Source: Desulfobacteraceae bacterium | GTDB lineage: Bacteria > Desulfobacterota > Desulfobacteria > Desulfobacterales > Desulfosarcinaceae | NCBI GenBank assembly: GCA_024230435.1 | Contig: JAAERL010001045.1 | Location: 1 to 64,000, forward strand | Length of the DNA: 64,000 bases | Reading direction: 5' to 3' | In this document: positions 47,157-54,278 of the stretch, one piece after another | Position numbering within the stretch: the first letter of the stretch is position 1 | How the letters are laid out: each line of letters starts with the position of its first letter | The notes under the pieces: generated by a model | Told to the model about the DNA's origin: nothing | Database searches by the model: none | What the model saw: only the letters and a program-made list of their open reading frames with translations | Made by a program: the position numbers and the translations under genes

Positions 47157-47942
47157 CTATTTTTTCGGTTTAAGCACTTTCGATGGCTGCCCCCAGATAA
47201 AAAACCTTATCCATTCAAATCCGAACTTGAGCAGCGCGGTATCCCCGGCACGCATTTTTTTTAAAAATTCGGGTTTGATCCGGTAACGTTTAAGGAAAGA
47301 ACTGTTAAAAATAAAATCACGAAACCGGTCAACATTGTATACCGCCATAAAGGCCATCTTGCCTTTTGCGCCACTGAAGCCTTCAAGCCCCCAGGGGGTT
47401 TGATGAAACAAGCGCCGGATATCCGCCCACAAGGCTGTCATGCGGTGATAGGTTTTTGCGTCCTGATCGTGCTGCCATGTCTCGATGGTCCAGGACTTTT
47501 CTTCATGCTGGCCCAGACAAAAATCCGGCGGCCTGAAAAAATAGACCGGCGCGCAACTGCCTTTAACTGCATCGTAGAATATTCCCTGCTCGACCGGAAA
47601 TCCCCGGCAAGTATCGGGACGGTCAAGATAAACACTGCATCCTTGCGAGACAAGAAAGGGGCAGGTCTGTTGTTTGTTGTCCGCCATGCGCAACAAAACA
47701 TCAGGGAAATGATATCCTTTTCGCATGACAATATCCACATGCGAGTCAATGAATTCATCCGAGCTAATCCCCAGACTGTTTTTTAACCTGAGCACATCAT
47801 AAGGATACAAAAACAAGTTCAAGTTGCGGCAGCAGCGGTTAAAACACGCCACTTCGGGGTGGCAACGGAATTTGAAAGTTTGATCTTCCTTAATCTGTTT
47901 GCCGGGCAGGGTATCGATATCCTCAACGTTTATATACTTCAT
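47157..47942 (-). CDS. YkgJ-like cysteine-cluster protein 2
   Basis: CHPEVACFNRCCRNLNLF near residue 27 and CPFLVSQGCSVYLDRPDTCR later give the same Cys layout as the 45549 protein; the C-terminal FGFEWIRFFIWG also matches that protein's SLKWIRFAIFG. 261 aa. Convergent with the SDR gene. Overlaps the next minus-strand gene upstream by 4 bp (ATGA), suggesting coupling. Confidence 0.8.
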   Translation of the reverse strand: MKYINVEDIDTLPGKQIKEDQTFKFRCHPEVACFNRCCRNLNLFLYPYDVLRLKNSLGISSDEFIDSHVDIVMRKGYHFPDVLLRMADNKQQTCPFLVSQGCSVYLDRPDTCRGFPVEQGIFYDAVKGSCAPVYFFRPPDFCLGQHEEKSWTIETWQHDQDAKTYHRMTALWADIRRLFHQTPWGLEGFSGAKGKMAFMAVYNVDRFRDFIFNSSFLKRYRIKPEFLKKMRAGDTALLKFGFEWIRFFIWGQPSKVLKPKK

Positions 47943-48568
47943 CGGCTCGATGTATTTCCTTTCTCATTACCGGCCAAAATATCCGAGATTACAATTTGAG
48001 CCACCGTTAGTTTTAGTTTTTGATTCACGCCCAAGCTCATGCGCACCTGTTGCTCGAGTTTGGACATTGAACGGTAATGTGGCGTACGATCCAGGCGAAT
48101 TTGATCGGCGTCACCGCAACGGCGATGAAACTCGTGGCAGCCAGATCCGGTCTGAATCACTCCGTCGGGCCGCCGAAGCACGTGCGGAATTCCGTGCAAA
48201 CGGCAAATCAAGGGCCGGAATTCGTAAAGTTCACAACGTCCGTGCACATTCAACGGGCACATAATGCGTTTGGGTATGCAGCCCTGCTGTTGATCTTGTG
48301 TCTGCATCTGCTTGCAGGCCTGATGGGACCTATGGGCAATTTGCTGCCTGATTTGATCGGGCAAATGATCCAGCCCGTTTTTAAAATAAAGACACTCAAT
48401 GTAGGTATGATGGTAAAAGCGGGTAAGGCAGCAATTATCTTTACAACCGGCGCAATCAAAGCCTGAACCGGCCGCCGCAGCGTGATAAGCTTGATCCATT
48501 TGAGCGTAAACTTGCGCCAAACGGTTAAAAAACGGCAACAAAAAATCTATCTGCATAATATGACTCAA
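47939..48568 (-). CDS. YkgJ-like cysteine-cluster protein 3
   Basis: A more distant Cys-cluster protein: CAGCKDNCC near residue 40, then CPLNVHGRCELYEFRPLICR and GCHEFHRRC. 209 aa, soluble. It overlaps the dNTPase gene by 4 bp (ATGA) and the 47157 gene by 4 bp, so dgt and the two cysteine-cluster genes are probably one operon. Confidence 0.75.
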   Translation of the reverse strand: MSHIMQIDFLLPFFNRLAQVYAQMDQAYHAAAAGSGFDCAGCKDNCCLTRFYHHTYIECLYFKNGLDHLPDQIRQQIAHRSHQACKQMQTQDQQQGCIPKRIMCPLNVHGRCELYEFRPLICRLHGIPHVLRRPDGVIQTGSGCHEFHRRCGDADQIRLDRTPHYRSMSKLEQQVRMSLGVNQKLKLTVAQIVISDILAGNEKGNTSSR

Positions 48569-49620
48569 AAAGATGGAGTTGGGAAATAAATACGCTTATA
48601 TAAAGACAGGGCATAGCGGTCCGTCATACATGCCAAAAGGTCACACACCACACGCTTTCTGGAACCGCCGTTCAAGTGAAGCGCCGGCAAACGCATTTTG
48701 ACAAGCTCTTTATTCAATGCCCGTTCATCTTCAATAAGGCAGGAAAATAATTCAGACATAATCTTTTTAGCTTTTACGAATTCACCATGAACTTTTTCGG
48801 ATCTGTACACATTTTCATATAAAAATAAACGCAAGGCGGACATGGCATCACTGATCCGGTCACTTGTATTCAAAATAAGCTCATCGCCCGAGGGTTTGCT
48901 ATTGGCGATCAAATCCGTCACCATAGTATTGATCCGCTGGCTATGAGCATAGCCTAGCGCTTTTTTACACTGGGCGGGAATCTGGGCCTCTACAATCACA
49001 CCGCTTTGAATTGCATCATCCAAATCATGATTCAAATAGGCCATGATATCGGCAATGCGCACAACCTTTCCTTCAATGGTACATGGAAGTTTGCGTGGAT
49101 TGTCAGGCATGATTTTGCCAAAACCCTTGGAATGCTTCAAAATCCCATCCTTAACCTCGTAGGTTAAATTCAGACCGCGCCCCGTATTTTCCAGGATATG
49201 CACAACTCTGAGACTTTGAGCCCGATGCGAGAATGCTGATGAAAAAATATCTTTAAGAACCATCTCGCCGCCATGACCAAATGGTGTGTGCCCCAAATCG
49301 TGCCCCAAAGCAATTGCCTCAGTCAGGTCTTCATTTAAAAACATGCCACGGGCGATGGTCCGGGCAATTTGAGCAACCTCAAGCGTATGGGTAAGCCTTG
49401 TTCGATATTCATCGCCTGTAGGGTTTAAAAAAACCTGCGTTTTATGCTTTAGCCTGCGAAAAGCATAGCTGTATAAAATCCGGTCCTTATCAACCTGAAA
49501 CGCAGTCCGGATAGGACAGTTGTTTTCTTTGCGGGAACGCCCCTTGGTCTGAACACTCAAGCAGCCGAAAGGGGATATAAAATTTTTTTCCCGTTTTTCG
49601 AACTTTTCCCTGATCGTCAT
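48565..49620 (-). CDS. dgt: dNTP triphosphohydrolase (HD family)
   Basis: Deoxynucleoside triphosphate triphosphohydrolase: HD-domain metal ligands in RLTHTLEVAQIART (His), GHDLGHTPFGHGGE (HD) and YLNHDLDDAI (Asp). N-terminal FRRLKHKTQVFLNP is typical of the bacterial dGTPase-like group. About 351 aa from the ATG at 49620; a TTG six codons earlier also reads in frame. It controls the dNTP pool and, in some bacteria, limits phage. Confidence 0.9.
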   Translation of the reverse strand: MTIREKFEKREKNFISPFGCLSVQTKGRSRKENNCPIRTAFQVDKDRILYSYAFRRLKHKTQVFLNPTGDEYRTRLTHTLEVAQIARTIARGMFLNEDLTEAIALGHDLGHTPFGHGGEMVLKDIFSSAFSHRAQSLRVVHILENTGRGLNLTYEVKDGILKHSKGFGKIMPDNPRKLPCTIEGKVVRIADIMAYLNHDLDDAIQSGVIVEAQIPAQCKKALGYAHSQRINTMVTDLIANSKPSGDELILNTSDRISDAMSALRLFLYENVYRSEKVHGEFVKAKKIMSELFSCLIEDERALNKELVKMRLPALHLNGGSRKRVVCDLLACMTDRYALSLYKRIYFPTPSF

Positions 49621-49669
49621 TATCAGTTTGTACCCCAAAAAGGCGCCATTTTAAGGCCATTTTTATTAG

Positions 49670-49734
49670 TTAACACGATCTGCCAACTTTGCTATAATTA
49701 GCTGCATTAAGGCTCAACCGAGTTACGGTAACTC
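49670..49734 (+). promoter_or_regulatory. Promoter with downstream perfect palindrome
   Basis: TTAACA (49670-49675), 17-bp spacer, TATAAT (49693-49698). Twenty-one bp further, GAGTTAC-G-GTAACTC (49720-49734) is a perfect 7-1-7 palindrome, a plausible operator or start of the leader hairpin. It faces the genes at 49811 and 50372. Confidence 0.6.
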
Positions 49735-49810
49735 ATTCCAACCGTAGTGGCAACGAATTTTCAAATCTAAGGGTTTGAGAACTTATGAATAGTTTAGTGT
49801 TGATTCGCAA

Positions 49811-50368
49811 ATGAACGGTCACCATTTAAATATGGGCACACTGGTTGATGTGCTCACTGGGCGGCTGATTGCCGACACACATGACGAGCGCTACCGGCAG
49901 CGCATTGCGCGTTTGCTGTTGAATGTAAAAGGTTACACGGTCCCTTGCATCGCGGCGCAGGTTCCTATAAAAATAAAAGCGGACGATAAAAGCGCCATTG
50001 TGAAGGTGTCTTTTATAATTACACTGGATAATAGAAAAGCCATGATCATCCAATACGGTCCGGGCTCTCTGATTACCCGCCATAGACCGGCCCTGGCCAT
50101 AAGCCGTCTGGTATCAAAATACCAGGCGCCCGTGGCAGTGGTAACCAATGGAGAGCAGGCCCATATTCTAGATGGTATAAGTGGCAAACTGACCGCAAGA
50201 GGGCTGGACCGGATTCCATCCAGGAATGAGTTGACCGGCACAGTTGCAGAGATCGGATACACGTCTGTTTCTCCAAAAAAAATGGAAATGGAAGCACGTA
50301 TTTTGTATGCTTTTGAAATTGACGACCGTTGCCCCTGCGATGACACTGTATGCAAACTCCGGACATAG
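49811..50368 (+). CDS. Stand-alone HsdR N-terminal-like protein (HSDR_N family)
   Basis: Resembles the N-terminal nuclease-type domain of type I restriction R subunits (RLIADTHDERYRQRIARLLL, then RHRPALAISRLVSKYQAPVAVVTNGEQAHILD). The PD-(D/E)XK core looks degenerate: KVSFIITLDNRKAMIIQY lacks the expected Asp and ExK. 185 aa; no ATPase part, hsdM or hsdS nearby. Such solo proteins occur widely in Desulfobacterota; their role is unknown. Confidence 0.7.
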   Translation: MNGHHLNMGTLVDVLTGRLIADTHDERYRQRIARLLLNVKGYTVPCIAAQVPIKIKADDKSAIVKVSFIITLDNRKAMIIQYGPGSLITRHRPALAISRLVSKYQAPVAVVTNGEQAHILDGISGKLTARGLDRIPSRNELTGTVAEIGYTSVSPKKMEMEARILYAFEIDDRCPCDDTVCKLRT

Positions 50369-50371
50369 GTA

Positions 50372-50917
50372 ATGAACGAAAACCACTATTTTTATATGAA
50401 AAAAGCGCTAAACCTGGCCCGCGAAGCGTTGGAAGCACAGGAGTTTCCGGTGGGCTGTCTCATTGTTCATAAAGATGACATCATCGCAAGCGGAGCCCGC
50501 AGCAAAACCAAACAAGCTGTTCCCAGTGAACTTGAACATGCAGAGATGACCACTTTGAAAAAACTGGAAAATTTATCATTGGATTTGGACAGAAGGGATA
50601 TGACTCTGTATACCACGCTTGAGCCTTGCCTGATGTGTTTTGGCGCCATTATGCTATCAGGCATTGGCACTGCTGTATATGCCTATGAGGATGCCATGGG
50701 TGGCGGATTATGTGATCGCAACCAACTGTCTCCTTTATATAAAGAAAATCCAATAAAAATTATTTCCCATGTTTGCAGATCTGAAAGTTTAGCGCTTTTC
50801 AAACGTTTTTTTTCCATTCCTCATATTGGATATTGGCGCGGCAGTTTTTTGGCAAATTACACCCTGAGTCAATCCGGTGACCGGATTACCTGCAGTCTTA
50901 TTAAAAAAACGTCCTGA
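50372..50917 (+). CDS. CDA/TadA-superfamily deaminase
   Basis: Zinc-dependent nucleoside/tRNA deaminase: HAEM (His ligand and catalytic Glu) and PCLMC (two Cys ligands). The start resembles TadA (MKKALNLAREALEAQEFPVG) but the C-terminal part differs and the length is 181 aa rather than about 155, so it could be a guanine- or nucleoside-type deaminase. It begins 3 bp after the HSDR_N gene. Confidence 0.78.
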   Translation: MNENHYFYMKKALNLAREALEAQEFPVGCLIVHKDDIIASGARSKTKQAVPSELEHAEMTTLKKLENLSLDLDRRDMTLYTTLEPCLMCFGAIMLSGIGTAVYAYEDAMGGGLCDRNQLSPLYKENPIKIISHVCRSESLALFKRFFSIPHIGYWRGSFLANYTLSQSGDRITCSLIKKTS

Positions 50918-51118
50918 TTGTACCTAATATAATCTTGTATCGGTCTTAATTATAAAAAGATTGTTATTTTCCACTTGCATTTTGATAGGTCTTTGTATAT
51001 GGGAGTAAGATTTTAAAGTTTAGAAAAGTTGAATCTTAGCTTGCTTTTAAAAAGACAGTAAAATAATAATCGTTACTTTCAGATTGTTGATTTTAACGCA
51101 AAATTAGGAGGTGCAGGC

Positions 51119-51655
51119 ATAGCTCATAATAAATTCGCCAGAGACGACCACGTGCAGCGTGCGCGAATAAACAACAACATTCGTGTCAGGGAGGTGCGTG
51201 TTATTGACCCGGACGGCAAACAAATTGGCATATTACCCATTCGCGAAGCCTTGTCAGCCGCTACTGAATTCGGGCTTGACTTAGTTGAGGTTTCACCCAC
51301 GGCAAGACCGCCTGTCTGCAAAATTATGGATTATGGTCGATACAAGTATGAACAGACCAAAAAGCAGCAGGAAGCGAAGAAAAAGCAAACGACATTTCAG
51401 GTCAAGGAAATAAAAGTCCGCCCGAAAACAGGGGAACATGATCTGCAAACCAAGTTGGGGCATATCAAAAAATTCCTCGCACGCAAGGACAAAGTCAAAG
51501 TGACCGTCATGTTCAGAGGTAGAGAAATCGCATTGTCCGGCCGAGGAAGAGAGTTGTTGCAGCAAATCGTTATCGAAGTTGAAGAAATTGCTATTATAGA
51601 GCAAGAACCCAAATTCGAGGGCCGTACCATGATTATGATACTTGCTCCGAAATAA
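51119..51655 (+). CDS. infC: Translation initiation factor IF-3, with an AUA start
   Basis: IF-3 keeps ribosomal subunits apart and checks start codons. N-domain (RINNNIRVREVRVIDPDGKQ) and C-domain (KEIKVRPKTGEHDLQTKLGH, VTVMFRGREIALSGRG) are both present. AGGAGGTG ends about 5 nt before the ATA at 51119; reading from there gives AHNKFARDDHVQRARINNN and a normal 178 aa. The GTG at 51152 has no good site and gives a truncated head. Known infC genes use AUU or similar rare starts for self-regulation, so ATA is plausible. Confidence 0.93.
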   Translation: MAHNKFARDDHVQRARINNNIRVREVRVIDPDGKQIGILPIREALSAATEFGLDLVEVSPTARPPVCKIMDYGRYKYEQTKKQQEAKKKQTTFQVKEIKVRPKTGEHDLQTKLGHIKKFLARKDKVKVTVMFRGREIALSGRGRELLQQIVIEVEEIAIIEQEPKFEGRTMIMILAPK

Positions 51656-51768
51656 AAAACGCCGACACCCTTTGATTGTCAGAATTAATCACGGACGTGA
51701 ACTATGCTAAAAATTGCTCACGCCATCCGTATTTCAGGAGCTCGCGTTAAAAACAGCAGCGCTGCGCA

Positions 51769-51822
51769 AGTTTAAGAATATTCAGCGAGAATTTTCGGTA
51801 ATTTATTGCCGGGAGCAGTCAC
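51769..51822 (+). repeat. Palindromic repeat R2, copy 3
   Basis: AGTTTAAGAATATTCAGCG, core TCGGTAATTTATTGCCGGG (one arm altered), AGCAGTCAC. Lies between infC and rpmI. Confidence 0.85.
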
Positions 51823-51920
51823 TTCAGTTAGTGTCCATCTGACTATTCAGAAACAGTTTAAAGTTGATCCCAAAGCGAAATGCATCCGCGGGGGTGATAT
51901 ACATGAAGGAGATAATAAGG

Positions 51921-52118
51921 ATGCCGAAAATTAAAACCAATCGTTCTGCGGCAAAACGATTCAGCAAAACCGGAACCGGTAAAGTCCGCTATAACAAATC
52001 GCATCACAGCCATATTTTAACGAAAAAAAGCCCTAAGCGTAAACGCCAGCTCAGGCAGGCTCAACTTATCAAAAAAAGCGATATGCGGGAAATTAGACGC
52101 CTGTTACCTAATGGTTAA
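51921..52118 (+). CDS. rpmI: Ribosomal protein L35
   Basis: 65-aa basic protein starting MPKIKTNRSAAKRFSKTGTG, with HILTKKSPKRKRQLRQ in the middle. The start is set by AAGGAGATAATAAGG at 51906-51920; a longer frame to 51864 is upstream read-through. It lies in the usual infC-rpmI-rplT order. Its stop codon lies at the left edge of repeat R2 copy 4. Confidence 0.96.
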   Translation: MPKIKTNRSAAKRFSKTGTGKVRYNKSHHSHILTKKSPKRKRQLRQAQLIKKSDMREIRRLLPNG

Positions 52119-52157
52119 AAATATTCAGCGTGAATTCCCGGTAAATTATTGCCGGGA
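52115..52157 (+). repeat. Palindromic repeat R2, copy 4 (right tail lost)
   Basis: Begins at the rpmI stop codon: AAAAATATTCAGCG, then CCCGGTAAATTATTGCCGGG, then a differing tail (ATGAACC instead of AGCAGTCAC). Confidence 0.8.
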
Positions 52158-52296
52158 TGAACCGTATTTTTTAACAACGTGTGGACTGTAAAGAAATATC
52201 GTTGTATTTTCCGGTCATGTAAATCGTGATTATAATGCAGCGATAGTTATTTTGCGTATCGGGCTGAATACAATAGCGCCGCAAGGCGTTTAGATG

Positions 52297-52325
52297 CCCG
52301 GTAATTTATTGCCGGGAGCAGTCAC
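52297..52325 (+). repeat. Palindromic repeat R2, copy 5 (left part lost)
   Basis: CCCGGTAATTTATTGCCGGG followed by AGCAGTCAC, 47 bp before the rplT start. The left AAGAATATTCAGCG part is missing. Confidence 0.85.
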
Positions 52326-52371
52326 TATCTGACAGACGTTTAGAGCAAACCAGAGAAAAAGGAGAAAGTTA

Positions 52372-52722
52372 ATGCGAATTAAGAGAGGATATAAAGCCCG
52401 TAATCGCCGGAAAAAGGTGCTTAAATTAGCCAAAGGCTACCGCGGTGGGCGAAGCAAACTGTTTCGTACAGCCGCGGATGCTGTCGATAAAGCCCTGAGC
52501 TACGCCTACCGTGACCGGCGGCAACGCAAACGCGATTTTAGGCGGTTGTGGATTATAAGAATCAATGCAGCTGCACGTATGAATGAACTGTCCTACAGCA
52601 AATTTATAAGTGGCTTGAAAAAGGCCGAGGTTCTGATAGACAGGAAAGTTCTTGCTGAGATGGCCATATCTGATCCAGAGGGTTTTGCAAAAATTGCCGC
52701 TCTGGCATCACAAAACAATTAA
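52372..52722 (+). CDS. rplT: Ribosomal protein L20
   Basis: 116-aa basic protein: [67 protein letters not shown] precedes the ATG. L20 assembles early on 23S rRNA and in many bacteria represses its own operon. Confidence 0.97.
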   Translation: MRIKRGYKARNRRKKVLKLAKGYRGGRSKLFRTAADAVDKALSYAYRDRRQRKRDFRRLWIIRINAAARMNELSYSKFISGLKKAEVLIDRKVLAEMAISDPEGFAKIAALASQNN

Positions 52723-53236
52723 CAACCAAGCCAAAGCGGCATTTCATAATACGGGCAAAATAACCGGCAGTTTACACTGGCGCGTGTTAGCAGGGTAAAT
52801 TGCAGTTCGTCCGGCCGGGCATCATTTCGCAAGTGACGTGGAAGATGCCAATCATCCGATATCGCGCGGATTTGGATTTATTTTTAAGTCGCGCCGATGG
52901 GAGCATACTGATTATATAGTAATTTTATATACTAATTGTCTGTGCCCATTGACGCAACATACGAAAACGAATTCAAAGACAACTAGTACCTTTTAGCAAA
53001 TAGGCGCAATTGCCGGGAATAAGGTGTGCGAAAAATTTTAACACGCGTATATTTCTTATTCTAAGAATTAAATTTAAGTGCGGTCTATATGCCGGGCAAA
53101 TTGCCCATTCCGTTTATAGTTACTAAGTAAAATTGGGTGATTTGAAACTTCCACGGTTCTAAAGTGAATTGGCAATAAGGTGAATGCAAATAGAGTTTAT
53201 TTCCATTCTATTTACTAATGTAGCCGGGCCGCCGAC
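52723..53236 (+). other. 514-bp gap before pheS with structure
   Basis: Holds an imperfect inverted repeat (about 53002-53106, arms GCAATTGCC / GGCAAATTGCCC) and a 19-codon frame (53184-53240) whose stop overlaps the pheS GTG start (GTGA). The short frame has only two Phe codons, so it is not a classic phenylalanine attenuator. Confidence 0.4.
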
Positions 53237-54265
53237 GTGAAAAGGCAGAGATTTAAAGTGGAGCACAACATTGATAAAATCTATGCGCAAGCGCTTAACG
53301 AGATTGAGCATACAACCTCGATTGAAGCTGTTCAGGATCTGAACGTTAAATACCTGGGCCGCAAAGGCATCATTACCCGTTTCTTGCGAAACATTTCCCG
53401 GTTGCCTGCTGATGAACGCCCTCAGGCAGGGCGCCGGGCTAATGAAATCAAGCAGCAGATCGAAAGCGCCTGTCACCAAAAATTGGCTATATTGGAAAAA
53501 GATGGTCCGGATTTTGTTAAACGCATTGATGTATCGTTGCCCGGACGCGTTTGTGCACGCGGAACCATGCATCCGATCACACAAATTACGCAACAAATCT
53601 GCGATATCTTCAGCCGGATGGGATTTGAAGTTGTTGAAGGCCCGGAGGTGGAAACGGACTATTACAATTTCGAGGCGTTAAATTTTCCAAAAAACCATCC
53701 GGCCCGCGATATGCAGGATACCTTCTTCATATCAGATGACATCGTACTGCGAACCCATACATCGCCAACCCAACCCAGGGTGATGGAAAAACAACAGCCG
53801 CCGGTTCGCATCATTGCTCCCGGCAAAGTTTACCGTTGCGATTCGGATCTGACTCATACACCGATGTTTCATCAGGTAGAAGGTTTGCTGGTGGATGAGA
53901 ATATATCATTTGGCGATTTAAAAGGTACGCTCACTTTTTTTGTCCATCAGATGTTCGATCCTGACACGCGCTTGAGATTCAGGCCCAGCTTTTTCCCATT
54001 CACCGAACCAAGCGCGGAAGTTGATATCCAATGTGTCAGCTGTAGAGGGGACGGCTGCCGCATTTGTTCTCATACGGGCTGGCTGGAAATATTAGGAGCT
54101 GGAATGGTCCACCCGGCGGTCTTCGAGAAGGTAGGCTACGATACCAGCCGTTATACCGGATTTGCATTCGGGATGGGTGTCGAACGAATTGCCATGCTCA
54201 AATACCGGGTTGACGATATACGAAAATTTTTCGACAACGATATTCGTTTTCTTAATCAATTCTAA
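53237..54265 (+). CDS. pheS: Phenylalanyl-tRNA synthetase, alpha subunit
   Basis: Catalytic subunit of the alpha2beta2 class II enzyme. N-terminal coiled coil (residues 1-90), motif 2 region (APGKVYRCDSDLTHTPMFHQVEG) and motif 3 (GFAFGMGVERIAMLKY). CVSCRGDGCRICSHTGW is present near residue 263. The start is uncertain: GTG at 53237 overlaps the preceding short frame's stop, and a GTG at 53258 is an alternative. 342 aa from the former. Confidence 0.94.
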   Translation: MKRQRFKVEHNIDKIYAQALNEIEHTTSIEAVQDLNVKYLGRKGIITRFLRNISRLPADERPQAGRRANEIKQQIESACHQKLAILEKDGPDFVKRIDVSLPGRVCARGTMHPITQITQQICDIFSRMGFEVVEGPEVETDYYNFEALNFPKNHPARDMQDTFFISDDIVLRTHTSPTQPRVMEKQQPPVRIIAPGKVYRCDSDLTHTPMFHQVEGLLVDENISFGDLKGTLTFFVHQMFDPDTRLRFRPSFFPFTEPSAEVDIQCVSCRGDGCRICSHTGWLEILGAGMVHPAVFEKVGYDTSRYTGFAFGMGVERIAMLKYRVDDIRKFFDNDIRFLNQF

Positions 54266-54278
54266 AAGGTTATGTCTA

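Noticed and set aside
53184-53240. Phenylalanine attenuator peptide before pheS
   Set aside because: Only two Phe codons in 18 and no clear terminator/antiterminator pair before pheS; kept only as a coupling hypothesis.
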